Origin: Holothuria scabra
Lineage: Eukaryota > Echinodermata > Holothuroidea > Aspidochirotida > Holothuriidae
DNA: 64,000 nt
NCBI GenBank assembly: GCA_037179385.1
Contig: CM074185.1
Location: 9,791,371 to 9,855,370, forward strand
Direction: 5' to 3'
A program made the position numbers and the translations under genes. This document shows positions 33,301 through 46,500 of this stretch, in pieces (the first letter of the stretch is position 1; each line of letters starts with the position of its first letter). Under the pieces are notes generated by a model. The model ran no database searches. It saw nothing but the letters and a program-made list of their open reading frames with translations, and was not told the DNA's origin.

Positions 33301-36300
33301 GGAAGCCGATGCGGGACGCGCTACGTCCGCTTTTCCGCCCACTCCCGAGGCGCGCAGATATGCCCCGACCGGAGGATAACGGTAGAGGGTTAATATAAAA
33401 TATCTGCACCGCTCGACTAAAGGTGTACGTGCACACACGCAGAGACAGTGGTATCAGCTTTGCAGTAAACGCACCCCACAGGCTTATTTTAACCCTTTAC
33501 CGTTGTTTGGGTAAGTTTGGACCCATGCGGAGAGCTCGGCTGTCACCCACCTTTATTGTTTCACGCGGAGCTCGAAACTGCGAGTAGCTACCCGAAAATT
33601 CGGCCAAAACAACGAGAGAGACAATAGCTTAAGGTCACGGGGTTCACGGCCTGCGGAAGCCGATGCGGGACGCGCTACGTCCGCTTTTCCGCCCACTCCC
33701 GAGGCGCGCAGATATGCCCCGATCGGAGCACAACGGTAGAGGGTTAATACAAAATATCTGCACCGCTCGACTAAAGGTGAACGTGCACACACGCAGAGAC
33801 AGTGGTATCAGCTTTGCAGTAAACGCACCCCACAGGCTTATTTTAACCCTTTACCGTTGTTTGGGTCCGTTTGGACCCATGCGGAGAGCTCGGCTGTCAC
33901 CCATCTTTACTGTTTCACGCGGAGCTCGAAACTGCAAGTAGCTACCCGAACATTCGGCCACAACAACGAGAGAGACAATAGCTTAAGGTCACGGGGTCAA
34001 CATCCTACGGAAGCCGATGCGGGGCGGGCTACGTCCGCTTTTCCGCCCACTCCCGAGGCGCGCAGATATGCCCCGATCGGAGCACAACGGTAGGGGGTTA
34101 ATATAAAATATCGCACCGCTCGGCTAAAGGTGTACGTGCACACACGCAGAGACAGTGGTGTCAGCTTTGCAGTAAACGCACTCCACAGGCTTAATTTAAC
34201 CCTTTACCGTTGTTTGGGTCCTTTCGGACCCATGCGGAGAGCTCGGCTGTCACCCACCTTTATTGTTTCACGCGGAGCTCGAAACTGCGAGTAGCTACCC
34301 GAAAATTCGGCAACAACAACGAGAGAGACAATAGTTTAAGGTCACGGGGTCCACGGCCTACGGAAGCCGATGCGGGACGCGCTACGTCCGCTTTTCTGCC
34401 CACTCCCGAGGCGCGCAGATACCCCGATCGGAGCACAACGGTAAAGGGTTAATATAAAATATCTGTACCACACGGCTAAAGGTGTACGTGCACACACGCA
34501 GAGACAGTGGTATCAGCTTTGCAGTAAACACACTCCACAGGCTTATTTTAACCCTTTACCGTTGTTTGGGTCCTTTCGCACCCATGCGGAAAGCTCGGCT
34601 GTCACCCATCTTTACTGTTTCACGCGGAGCTCGAAACTGCGAGTAGATACCCGAACATTCGGCCACAACAACGAGAGAGACAAAAGTTAAAGGTCACGGG
34701 GTCAAGGGCCTACGGAAGCCGATGCGGGGCGGGCTACGTCCGCTTTTCCGCCCACTCCCGAGGCGCGCAGATATGCCCCGATCGGAGCACAACGATAGAG
34801 GGTTAATATAAAATATCTGCACCGCTCGACTAAAGGTGTACGTGCACACACGCAGAGACAGTGGTATCAGCTTTGCAGTAAACACACTCCACAGGCTTAT
34901 TTTAACCCTTTACCGTTGTTTGGGTCCTTTCGGACCCATGCGGAGAGCTCGGCTGTCACCCATCTTTACTGTTTCACGCGGAGCTCGAACCTGCGCGTAG
35001 CTACCCAAACATTCGGCCACAACAACGAGAGAGACAATAGTTTAAGGTCACGGGGTCAACGGCCTACGGAAGCCGATGCGGGGCGGGCTACGTCCGCTTT
35101 TCCGCCCACACCCGAGGCGCGCAGATATGCCCCGATCGGAGCACAACGGTAAAGGGTTAATATAAAATATCTGCACCGCTCGGCTAGTGGTGTACGTGCA
35201 CACACGCCGAGAGAGTGGTATCAGCTTTGCAGTAAACGCACTCCACAGGCTTATTTTAACCCTTTACCGTTGTTTGGGTCCGTTTGGACCCATGCGGAGA
35301 GCTCGGCTGTCACCCACCTTTATTGTTTCACGCGGAGCTCGAAACTGCGAGTAGCTACCCGAACATTCGGCCACAACAACGAGAGAGACAATAGTTTAAG
35401 GACACGGGGCCAACGGCCTACGGAAGCCGATGCGGGGAGGGCTACGTCCGCTTTTCCGCCCAATCCCGAGGCGCGCAGATGTGCCCCGATCGGAGCACAA
35501 CGGTAGGGGGTTAATATAAAATATCGCACCGCTCGGCTAAAGGTGTACGTGCACACACGCAGAGACAGTGGTATCAGCTTTGCAGTAAACGCACTCCAAA
35601 GGCTTATTTTAACCCTTTACCGTTGTGTGGGTCCGTTTGGACCCATGCGGAGAGCTCGGCTGTCACCCATCTTTACTGTTTCACGCGGAGCTCGAAACTG
35701 CGCGTAGCTACCCGAACATTCGGCCACAACAACGAGAGAGACAACAGTTAAAGGTCACGGGGTCAACGGCCTACGGAAAACGATGCGGGGCGGGCTACGT
35801 CCGCTTTTCCGCCCACTCCCGAGGCGCGCAGATATGCCCCGACCGGAGCACAACGGTAGAGGGTTAATATAAAATATCTGCACCGCTCGACTAAAGGTGC
35901 AGATACACACACGCAGAGACAGTGGTATCAGCTTTGCAGTAAACGCACTCCACAGGCTTATTTTAACCCTTTACCGTTGTTTGGGTCCTTTCGGACCCAT
36001 GCGGAGAGCTCGGCTGTCACCCATCTTTACTGTTACACGCGGAGCTCGAAACTGCGCGTAACTACCCGAACATTCGGCCACAACAACGAGAGAGACAATA
36101 GTTTAAGGTCATGAGGTCAACGGCCTACGGAAGCCGATGCGGGGCGGGCTACGTCCGCTTTTCCGTCCACTCCCGATGCGCGCAGATATGCCCCGATCGG
36201 AGCACAACGGTAAACGGTTAATATAAAATATCTGCACCGCTCGGCTAAAGGTGTACGTGTACACACGCAGAGACAGTGGTATCAGCTTTGCAGTAAACGC

Positions 36301-37378
36301 ACTCCACAGGCTTAGTTTAACACTTTACCGTTGTTTGGGTCCTCTTGGACCCATGCGGAGAGCTCGGCTGTCACCCATCTTTACTGTTTCTCGCGGAGCT
36401 CGAAACTGCGAGTAGCTACCCGAAAATTCGGCCACAACAACGAGAGAGACAATAGTTTAAGGTCACGCGGTCAACGGCCTACGGAAGCCGATGCGGGGCG
36501 GGCTACGTCCGCTTTTCCGCCCACTCCCGAGGCGCGAAGATATGCTGCGATCGGAGCACAACGGTAGAGTGTTAATATAAAATATCTGTAACGCACGGCT
36601 AAAGGTGTACGTGAACACACGCAGAGACAGTGGTATCAGCTTTGCAGTAAACACACTCCACAGGCTTATTTTAACCCTTTACCGTTGTTTGGGTCCGTTT
36701 GGACCCATGCGGAGAGCTCGGCTGTCACGCATCTTTACTGTTTCACGCTGAGCTCGAAACTGCGAGTAGCTACCCGAACATTCGGGAACAACAACGAGAG
36801 AGACAACAGTTTAAATTCACGGGGTGAACGGCCTACGGAAGCCGATGCGGGGCGGGCTACGTCCGCTTTTCCGCCCACTCCCGAGGGGCGCAGATATGCC
36901 CCGACCGGAGCACAACGGTAGAGGGTTAATATAAAATATCTGCACCGCTCGACTAAAGGTGTACGTGCACACACGCAGAGACAGTGGTATCAGCTTTGCA
37001 GTAAACGCACTCCACAGGCTTATTTTAACCCTTTACCGTTGTTTGGGTCCGTTTGGACCCATGCGGAGAGCTCGGCTGTCACCCATCTTAACTGTTTCAC
37101 GCGGAGCTCGAAACTGCGCGTAGCTACCCGAATATTCGGCCACAACAACGAGAGAGACATCGGTTTAAGGTCACGGGGTCCACGGTCTACGGAAGCCGAT
37201 GCGGGGCGGGCTACGTCCGCTTTTCCGTCCACTCCCGAGGCGCGCAGATATGCCCCGATCGGAGCACAACGGTAAAGGGTTAATAAAAAATATCTGCACC
37301 GCTCGGCTAAAGGTGAACGTGCACACACGCAGAGACAGTGGTATCAGCTTTGCAGTAAACACACTCCACAGGCTTATT

Positions 37379-37699
37379 TTACCCCTTTACCGTTGTTTTG
37401 GTCCGTTTGGACCCATGCGGGGAGCTCGGCTGTCACCCATCTTTACTGTTTCACGCGAAGCTCGAAACTGCGAGTAGCTACCCAACACTCGGCCACAACA
37501 ACGAGAGAAGCGGAAGCCGTTGCGGGGCCGGCTACGTCCGCTTTTCCGTCCACTCCCGATGCGCGCAGATATGCCCCGATCGGAGCAGAACGGTAAACGG
37601 TTAATATAAAATATCTACACCGCTCGGCTAAAGGTGTACGTGCACACACGCAGAGACAGTGGTATCAGCTTTGCAGTAAACGCACTCCACAGGCTTATT
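37379..37699. repeat. First short (321-bp) monomer
   Basis: Relative to long monomers it lacks about 32 bp, from the GACAATAGTTTAAGGTCACGG block to the GGCCTAC before GGAAGCCG, and has one further base missing (CCCAACACTCGG for CCCGAACATTCGG). All 19 short monomers share both differences, so they descend from one event. Most also carry AAACGGTTAA in place of AAAGGGTTAA in the right inverted arm. Confidence 0.9.
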
Positions 37700-40600
37700 T
37701 TAACCCTTTACCGTTGTTTGGGTCCGTTTGGACAATTGCGGAGAGCTCGGCTGTCACCCGTCTTTACTGTTTCACGCGGAGCTCGAAACTGCGCGTAGCT
37801 ACCCGAACATTCGGCCACAACAACGAGAGAGACAATAGTTTAAGGTCATGAGGTCAACGGCCTTCGGAAGCCGATGCGGGGCGGGCTACGTCCGCTTTTC
37901 CGCCTACTCCCGAGGCGCGCAGATATGCCCCGATCGGAGCACAACGGTAAAGGGTTAATATAAAATATCTGCACCTCTCGGCTAAAGGTGAACGTGCACA
38001 CACGCAGAGACAGTGGTATCAGCTTTGCAGTAAACACACTCCACAGGCTTATTTTACCCCTTTACCGTTGTTTTGGTCCGTTTGGACCCATGCGGGGAGC
38101 TCGGCTGTCACCCATCTTTACTGTTTCACGCGAAGCTCGAAACTGCGAGTAGCTACCCAACACTCGGCCACAACAACGAGAGAAGCGAAAGCCGTTGCGG
38201 GGCCGGCTACGTCCGCTTTTCCGTCCACTCCCGATGCGCGCAGATATGCCCCGATCGGAGCAGAACGGTAAACGGTTAATATAAAATATCTACACCGCTC
38301 GGCTAAAGGTGTACGTGCACACACGCAGAGACAGTGGTATCAGCTTTGCAGTAAACACACTCCTCAGGCTTATTTTAACTTTTTACCGTTGTTTTGGTCC
38401 GTTTGGACCCATGCGGAGAGCTCGGCTGTCACCCATCTTTACTGTTTCACGCGAAGCTCGAAACTGCGAGTAGCTACCCAACACTCGGCCACAACAACGA
38501 GAGAAGCGGAAGACGGTGCGGGGCGGGCTACGTCCGCTTTTCCGTCCACTCCCGAGGCGCGCAGATATGCCCCGATCGGAGCACAACGGTAAACGGTTAA
38601 TATAAAATATCTGCACCGCTCGGCTAAAGGTGTACGTGCACACATGCAGAGACAGTGGTATCAGCTTTGCAGTAAACACACTCCACAGGCTTATTTTAAC
38701 CCTTTACCGTTGTTTGGGTCCGTTTGGACCCATGCGGAGAGCTCGGCTGTCACCCATCTTTACTGCTTCACGCGGAGCTCGAAACTGCGAGTAGCTACCC
38801 GAACATTCGGCCACAACAACGAGAAAGACATCAGTTGAAGGTCACGGGGTCAACAGCCTACGGAAGCCGATGCGGGGCGGGCTACGTCCGCTTTTCCGCC
38901 CACTCCCGAGGCGCGCAGATATGCCCCGATCGGAGCACAACGGTAAAGGGTTAATGTAAAATATCTGCACCGCTCGGCTAAAGGTGTAGGTGCACACACG
39001 CAGAGATAGTGGCATCAGCTTTGCAGTAAACACACTCCACAGGCTTATTTTAACCCTTTACCGTTGTTTGGAACCGTTTGGCCCCATGCGGAGAGCTCGG
39101 CTGTCACCCATCTTTACTGTTTCACGCGGAGCTCGAAACTGCGCGTAGCTACCCGAACATTCGGCCACAACAACGAGAGAGAAATCAGTTTAAGGTCACG
39201 GGGTCAACGGCCAACGGAAGCCGATCCGGGGCGGGCTACATCCGCTTTTCCGCCCACTCCCGAGGCGCGCGGATATGCCCCGATCGGAGCACAACGGTAA
39301 AGGGTTAATATAAAATATCTGCACCGCTCGGCTAAAGGTGTACGTGCACACACGCAGAGACAGTGGTATCAGCTTTGCAGTAAACGCACTCCAAAGGCTT
39401 ATTTTAACCCTTTACCGTTGTTTGGGTCCGTTTGGACCCATGCGGAGAGCTCGGCTGTCACCCATCTTTACTGTTTCACGCGGAACTCGAAACTGCGCGT
39501 AGCTACCCGAACATTCGGCCACAACAACGAGAGAGACAAAAGTCAAAGGTCACGGTGTCAAGGGCCTACGGAAGCCCATGCGGGGCGGGCTACGTCCGCT
39601 TTTCCGCCCACTCCCGAGGCGCGCAGATATGCCCCGACCGGAGCACAACGGTAAAGGGTTAATATAAAATATCTGCACCGCTCGGCTAAAGGTGTACGTG
39701 CACACACGCAGAGACAGTGGTATCAGCTTTGCAGTAAACACACTCCACAGGCTTATTTTAACCCTTTACCGTTGTTTTGGTCCGTTTGGACCCATGCGGG
39801 GAGCTCGGCTGTCACCCATCTTTACTGTTTCACGCGAAGCTCGAAACTGCGAGTAGCTACCCAACACTCGGCCACAACAACGAGAGAAGCGAAAGCCGTT
39901 GCGGGGCCGGCTACGTCCGCTTTTCCGTCCACTCCCGATGCGCGCAGATATGCCCCGATCGGAGCAGAACGGTAAACAGTTAATATAAAATATCTACACC
40001 GCTCGGCTAAAGGTGTAGGTGCACACACGCAGAGATAGTGGCATCAGCTTTGCAGTTAACACACTCCACAGGCTTATTTTAACCCTTTACCGTTGTTTGG
40101 AACCGTTTCGCCCCATGCGGAGAGCTCGGCTGTCACCCATCTTTACTGTTTCACGCGGAGCTCGAAACTGCGAGTAGCTACCCGAACATTCGGCCACAAC
40201 AACGAGAGAGAAATCAGTTTAAGGTCACGGGGTCAACGGCCAACGGAAGCCGATCCGGGGCGGGCTACATCCGCTTTTCCGCCCACTCCCGAGGCGCGCG
40301 GATATGCCCCGATCGGAGCACAACGGTAAAGGGTTAATATAAAATATCTGCACCGCTCGGCTAAAGGTGTACATGCACATACGCAGAGACAGTGGTATCA
40401 GCCTTGCAGTAAACACACTCCACAGGCTTATGTTAACCGTTTACCGTTGTTTTGGGTCGTTTGGACCCATGCGGAGAGCTCGGCTGTCACCCATCTTTAC
40501 TGTTTCACGCGGAGCTCGAAACTGCAAGTAGCTACCCGAAGATTCGGGTCACAACAACGAGAGAGACAATAGTTTAAGGTCACGGGGTCAACGGCCTACG

Positions 40601-41816
40601 GAAGCCGATGTGGGGCGGGCTACGTCCGCTTTTCCGCCCAAATCCGAGGCGCGCAGATATGCCCCGACCGGAGCACAACGGTAGAGGGTTAATATAAAAT
40701 ATCTGCACCGCTCGGCTAAAGGTGTACGTGCACACACGCAGAGACAGTGGTATCAGCTTTGCAGTAAACACACTCCACAGGCTTATTTTAACCCTTTACC
40801 GTTGTTTGGGTCCGTTTGGACCCATGCGGAGAGCTCGGCTGTCACCCATCTTTACTGTTTCACGCGAAGCTCGAAACTGCGAGTAGCTACCCAACACTCG
40901 GCCACAACAACGAGAGAAGCGGAAGCCGTTGCGGGGCCGGCTACGTCCGCTTTTCCGTCCACTCCCGATGCGCGCAGATATGCCCCGATCGGAGCAGAAC
41001 GGTAAACGGTTAATATAAAATATCTGCACCGCTCGGCTAAAGGTGTACGTGCACCCACGCAGAGACAGTGGTATCAGCTTTGCAGTAAACACACTCCACA
41101 GGCTTATTTTAACCCTTTACCGTTGTTTTGGTCCGTTTGGACCCATGCGGAGAGCTCGGCTGTCACCCATCTTTACTGTTTCACGCGGAGCTCGAAACTG
41201 GGAGTAGCTACCCGAACATTCGGCCACAACAACAAGAGAAACATCAGTTTAATGTCACGGGGTCAACGGACTGGGGAAGCCGATGCGGGGCGGGCTACGT
41301 CCGCTTTTCCGCCCACTCCCGAGGCGCGCAGATATGCCCCGATCGGAGCACAACGGTAAAGGGTTAACATAAAATATCTGCACCGCTCGGCTAAAGGTGT
41401 ACGTGCACACACGCAGAGACAGTGGTATCAGCTTTGCAGTAAACACACTCCGCAGGCTTATTTTAACCCTTTACCGTTGTTTGGGTCCTTTTGGACCCAT
41501 GCGGAGAGCTCGGCTGTCACCCATCTTTACTGTTTCACGCGGAGTTCGAAACTGCGAGGAGCTACCCGAACATTCGTCCACAGCAACGAGAGAGACATCA
41601 GTTTAAGGTAACGGGGTGAACGGCCTACGGAAGCCGATGCGGGTCGGGCTACGTCCGGTTATAAGCCCACTCCCGTGGCGCGCAGATATGCCCCGATCGG
41701 AGCACAACGGTAAAGGGTAAATATAAAATATCTGCGCCGCACGGCTAAAGGTGAACGTGCACACACGCAGAGACAGTGGTATCAGCTTTGCAGTAAACAC
41801 ACTCCGCAGGCTTATT

Positions 41817-43551
41817 TTAACCCTTTACCGTTGTTTGGGTCCGTTTGGACCAGCGGAGAGCTCGGCTGTCACCCATCTTTACTGTTTCACGCGGAGCTCG
41901 AAACTGCGAGTAGCTGCCCGAAAATTCGGCCACAACAACGAGAGAGACATCAGTTTAAGGTCACGGGGTCAACGGCCTACGGAAGCCGATGCGGGGTGGG
42001 CTACGTCCGCTTTTCCGCCCACTCCCGAGTTGCGCAGATATGCCCCGATCGGAGCACAACGGTAAAGGGTTAATATAAAATATCTGCACCGCTCGGCTGA
42101 AGGTGTACGTGCACACACGCAGAGACAGTGGCATCAGCTTTGCAGTAAACACACTCCACGGGCTTGTTTAAACCCTTTACCGTTGTTTGAGTCCTTTTGG
42201 ACCCATGCGGAGAGCTCGGCTGTCACCCATCTTTACTGTTTCACGCGGAGCTCGAAACTGCGAGTAGCTACCCGAAAATTCGGCCACAACAACGAGGGAG
42301 GCAATAGTTTAAGGTCACGGGGTCAACGGCCTACGGAAGCCGATGCGGGGCGGGCTACGTCCGCTTTTCCGCCCACTCCCGAGGCGCGCAGATATGCCCC
42401 GATCGGAGCACAACGGTAAAGGGTTATTATAAAATATCTGCACCCCTCGGCTAAAGGTGTACGTGCACACACGCCGAGACAGTGGTATCAGCTTTGCAGT
42501 AAACACACTCCACGGGCTTATTTTAACCCTTTACCGTTGTTTGGGTTGGATTGGAACCATGCGGGGGGGTCCGCTGTCACCCATCTTTACTGTTTCACGC
42601 GGAGCTCGAAACTGCGAGTAGCTACCCGAACATTCGGCCACAACAATGAGAGAGACATCAGTTGAAGGTCACGGGGTCAACGGCCTACGGAAGCCGATGC
42701 GGGGCGGGCTACGTCCGCTTTTCCGCCCACTCCCGAGGCGCGCAGATATGCCCCGATCGGAGCACAACGGTAAAGGGTTAATATAAAATATCTGCACCGC
42801 ACGGCTAAAGGTGTACGTGCACACACGCAGAGACAGTGGCATCAGCTTTGCAGTAAACACACTCCACAGGCTTATTTTAACTCTTTACCGTTGTTTGGGT
42901 CCGTTTGGCCCCATGCGGAGAGCTCGGCTGTCACCCATCTTTACTGTTTCACGCGGAGCTCGAAACTGCGAGTAGCTACCCGAACATTCGGCCACAACAA
43001 CAAGAGAGACATCAGTTTAAGGTAACGGGGTCAACGGCCTAAGGAAGCCGATGCGGGGCGGGCTACGTCCGCTTTTCCGCCCACTCCCGAGGCGCGCAGA
43101 TATGCCCCGATCGGAGCACAACGGTAAAGGGTTAACATAAAATATCCGCACCGCTCGGCTAAAGGTGTACGTGCACACACGCAGAGACAGTGGTATCAGC
43201 TTTGCAGTAAACACACTCCACAGGCTTATTTTAACCCTTTACCGTTGTTTGGGTCCGTTTGGACCCATGCGGAGAGCTCGGCTGTCACCCATCTTTACTG
43301 TTTCACGTGGAGCTCGAAACTGCGAGTAGCTACCCAACACTCGGCCACAACAACGAGAGAAGCGGAAGACGATGCGGGGCGGGCTACGTCCGCTTTTCCG
43401 TCCACTCCCGAGGCGCGCAGATATGCCCCGATCGGAGCACAACGGTAAACGGTTAATATAAAATATCTGCACCGCTCGGCTAAAGGTGTACGTGCACACA
43501 CGCAGAGACAGTGGTATCAGCTTTGCAGTAAAAACACTCCTCAGGCTTATT
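41817..43551. repeat. Five-monomer block with later copies
   Basis: The run of monomers starting at 41817, 42169, 42523, 42877 and 43231 has distinctive markers: GGACCAGCGG in the first, GTTTAAACCC in the second, GGGTTGGATTGGAACC in the third. It recurs at 61,197-62,931 with a constant offset of 19,380 bp, and at 47,733-49,113 with one monomer fewer. Confidence 0.75.
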
Positions 43552-46500
43552 TTAACCCTTTGCCGTTGTTTGGGTCCGTTTGGACCCATGCGGAGAGCTC
43601 GGCTGTCACCCATCTTTACTGTTTCACGCGACGCTCGAAACTGCGAGTAGCTACCCAACACTCGGCCACAACAACGAGAGACACATCAGTTTAAGGTCAC
43701 GGGGTCAACGGCCTAGGGAAGCCGATGCGGGGCGGGCTACGTCCGCTTTTCCGCCCACTCCCGAGGCGCGCAGATATGCCCCGATCGGAGCACAACGGTA
43801 AAGGGTTAATATAAAATATCTGCACCCCTCGGCTAAAGGTGTACGTGCACACACGCAGAGACAGTGGCATCAGCTTTGCAGTAAACACACTCCACAGGCT
43901 TATTTTAACCCTTTACTGTTGTTTGGGTCCGTTTGGACCCATGCGGAGAGCTTGGTTGTCACCCATCTTTACTGTTTCACGCGGAGCTCGAAACTGCGAG
44001 TAGCTACCCGAACATTCGGCCACAGCAACGAGAGAGACATCAGTTTAAGGTAACGGGGTCAACGGCCTACGGAAGCCGATGCGGGGCGGGCTACGTCCGG
44101 TTATCCGCCCACTCCCGAGGCGCGCAGATATGCCCCGATCGGAGCATAACGGTAAAGGGTTAATATAAAATATCTGCGCCGCTCGGCTTAAGGTGTACGT
44201 GCACACACGCAGAGACAGTGGTATCAGCTTTGCAGTAAACACACTCCGCAGGCTTATTTTAACCCTTTACCGTTGTTTGGGTCCTTTTGGACCCATGCGG
44301 AGAGCTCGGCTGTCACCCATCTTTACTGTTTCACGCGGAGTTCGAAACTGCGAGGAGCTACCCGAACATTCGGCCACAACAACGAGAGAGACATCAGTTT
44401 AAGGTCACGGGGTCAAGGGCCTACGGAAGCCGATGCGGGGCGGGCTACGTCCGCTTTTCCGCCCACTCCCGAGGCGCGCAGATAAGCCCCGATCGGAGCA
44501 CAACGGTAAAGGGTTAATATAGAATATCTCCACCGCTCGGCTAAAGGTGTACGTGCACACACGCCGAGACAGTGGTATCAGCTTTGCAGTAAACACACTC
44601 CACGGGCTTATTTTAACCCTTTACCGTTGTTTGGGTCCTTTTGGACCCATGCGGAGAGCTCGGCTGTCACCCATCTTTACTGTTTCACGCGGAGTTCGAA
44701 ACTGCGAGGAGCTACACGAACATTCGGCCACAACAACGAGAGAGACATCAGTTTAAGGTCACGGGGTCAAGGGCCTACGGAAGCCGATGCGGGGCGGGCT
44801 ACGTCCGCTTTTCCGCCCACTCCCGAGGCGCGCAGATAAGCCCCGATCGGAGCACAACGGTAAAGGGTTAATATAAAATATCTCCACCGCTCGGCTAAAG
44901 GTGTACGTGCACACACGCCGAGACAGTGGTATCAGCTTTGCAGTAAACACACTCCATGGGCTTATTTTAACCCTTTACCGTTGTTTGGGTTGGATTGGAA
45001 CCATGCGGAGAGCTCCGCTGTCACCCATCTTTACTGTTTCACGCGGAGATCGAAGCTGCGAGTAGCTACCCGAACATTCGGCCACAACAACGAGAGAGAC
45101 AATAGTTTAAGGTCACGGGGTCAAGGGCCTACGGAAGCCGATGCGAGGCGGGCTACGTCCTCTTTTCCGCCCACTCCCGAGGGGCGCAGATATGCCCCGA
45201 TCGGAGCACAACGGTAAAGGGTTAACATAAAATATCTGCACCGCTCGGCTAAAGGTGTACGTGCACACACGCAGAGACAGTGGCATCAGCTTTGCAGTAA
45301 ACACACTCCACGGGCTTGTTTAAACCCTTTACCGTTGTTTGAGTCCTTTTGGACCCATGCGGAGAGCTCGGCTGTCACCCATCTTTACTGTTTCACGCGG
45401 AGCTCGAAACTGCGAGTAGCTACCCGAAAATTCGGCCACAACAACGAGAGAGACAATAGTTTAAGGTCACGGGGTCAACGGCCTACGGAAGCCGATGCGG
45501 GGCGGGCTACGTCCGCCTTTCCGCCCACTCCCGAGGCGCGCAGATATGCCCCGATCGGAGCACAACGGTAAAGGGTTAACATAAAGTATCTGCACCGCTC
45601 GGCTAAAGGTGTACGTGCACACACGCAGAGACAGTGGTATCAGCTTTGCAGTAAACACACTCCACAGGCTTATTTTAACCCTTTACCGTTGTTTGGGTCC
45701 GTTTGGACCCATGCGGAGAGCTCGGCTGTCACCCATCTTTACTGTTTCACGCGGAGCTCGAAACTGGGAGTAGCTACCCGAACATTCGGCCACAACAACA
45801 AGAGAGACATCAGTTTAAGGTAACGGGGTCAACGGCCTAAGGAAGCCGATGCGGGGCGGGCTACGTCCGCTTTTCCGTCCACTCCCGAGGCGCGCAGATA
45901 TGCCCCGATCGGAGCACAACGGTAAAGGGTTAACATAAAATATCTGCACCGCTCGGCTAAAGGTGTACGTGCACACACGCAGAGACAGTGGTATCAGCTT
46001 TGCATTAAACACACTCCACAGGCTTATTTTAACCCTTTACCGTTGTTTGGGTTCGTTTGGACCCATGCGGAGAGCTCGGCTGTCACCCATCTTTACTGTT
46101 TCACGTGAAGCTCGAAACTGCGAGTAGCTACCCAACACTCGGCCACAACAACGAGAGAAGCGGAAGACGATGCGGGGCGGGCTACGTCCGCTTTTCCGTC
46201 CACTCCCGAGGCGCGCAGATATGCCCCGATCGGAGCACAACGGTAAACGGTTAATATAAAATATCTGCACCGCTCGGCTAAAGGTGTACGTGCACACACG
46301 CAGAGAAAGTGGTATCAGCTTTGCAGTAAAAACACTCCTCAGGCTTATTTTAACCCTTTGCCGTTGTTTGGATCCGTTTGGACCCATGCGGAGAGCTCGG
46401 CTGTCACCCATCTTTACTGTTTCACGCGAAGCTCGAAACTGCGAGTAGCTACCCAACACTCGGCCACAACAACGAGAGAAACATCAGTTTAAGGTCACGG

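Larger units (their letters stand above)
29951..37378. repeat. Left array zone: 21 long monomers only
   Basis: All 21 monomers are long and individually diverged (single-base changes, 1-2-bp indels). The only clear higher-order feature is a duplicated dimer: 31,366-32,072 recurs at 32,073-32,780. Shared markers are AAACTGCAAGTAG and CACGGGTCAACGG in the first monomer and ATTCGGGAACAAC and CACAATGGTAAGGG in the second. Confidence 0.85.

Noticed and set aside
41530..41560. Pol III B-box (GTTCGAAAC) in some monomers
   Set aside because: Most monomers read GCTCGAAAC, and no A-box lies at a suitable distance. It is likely chance.
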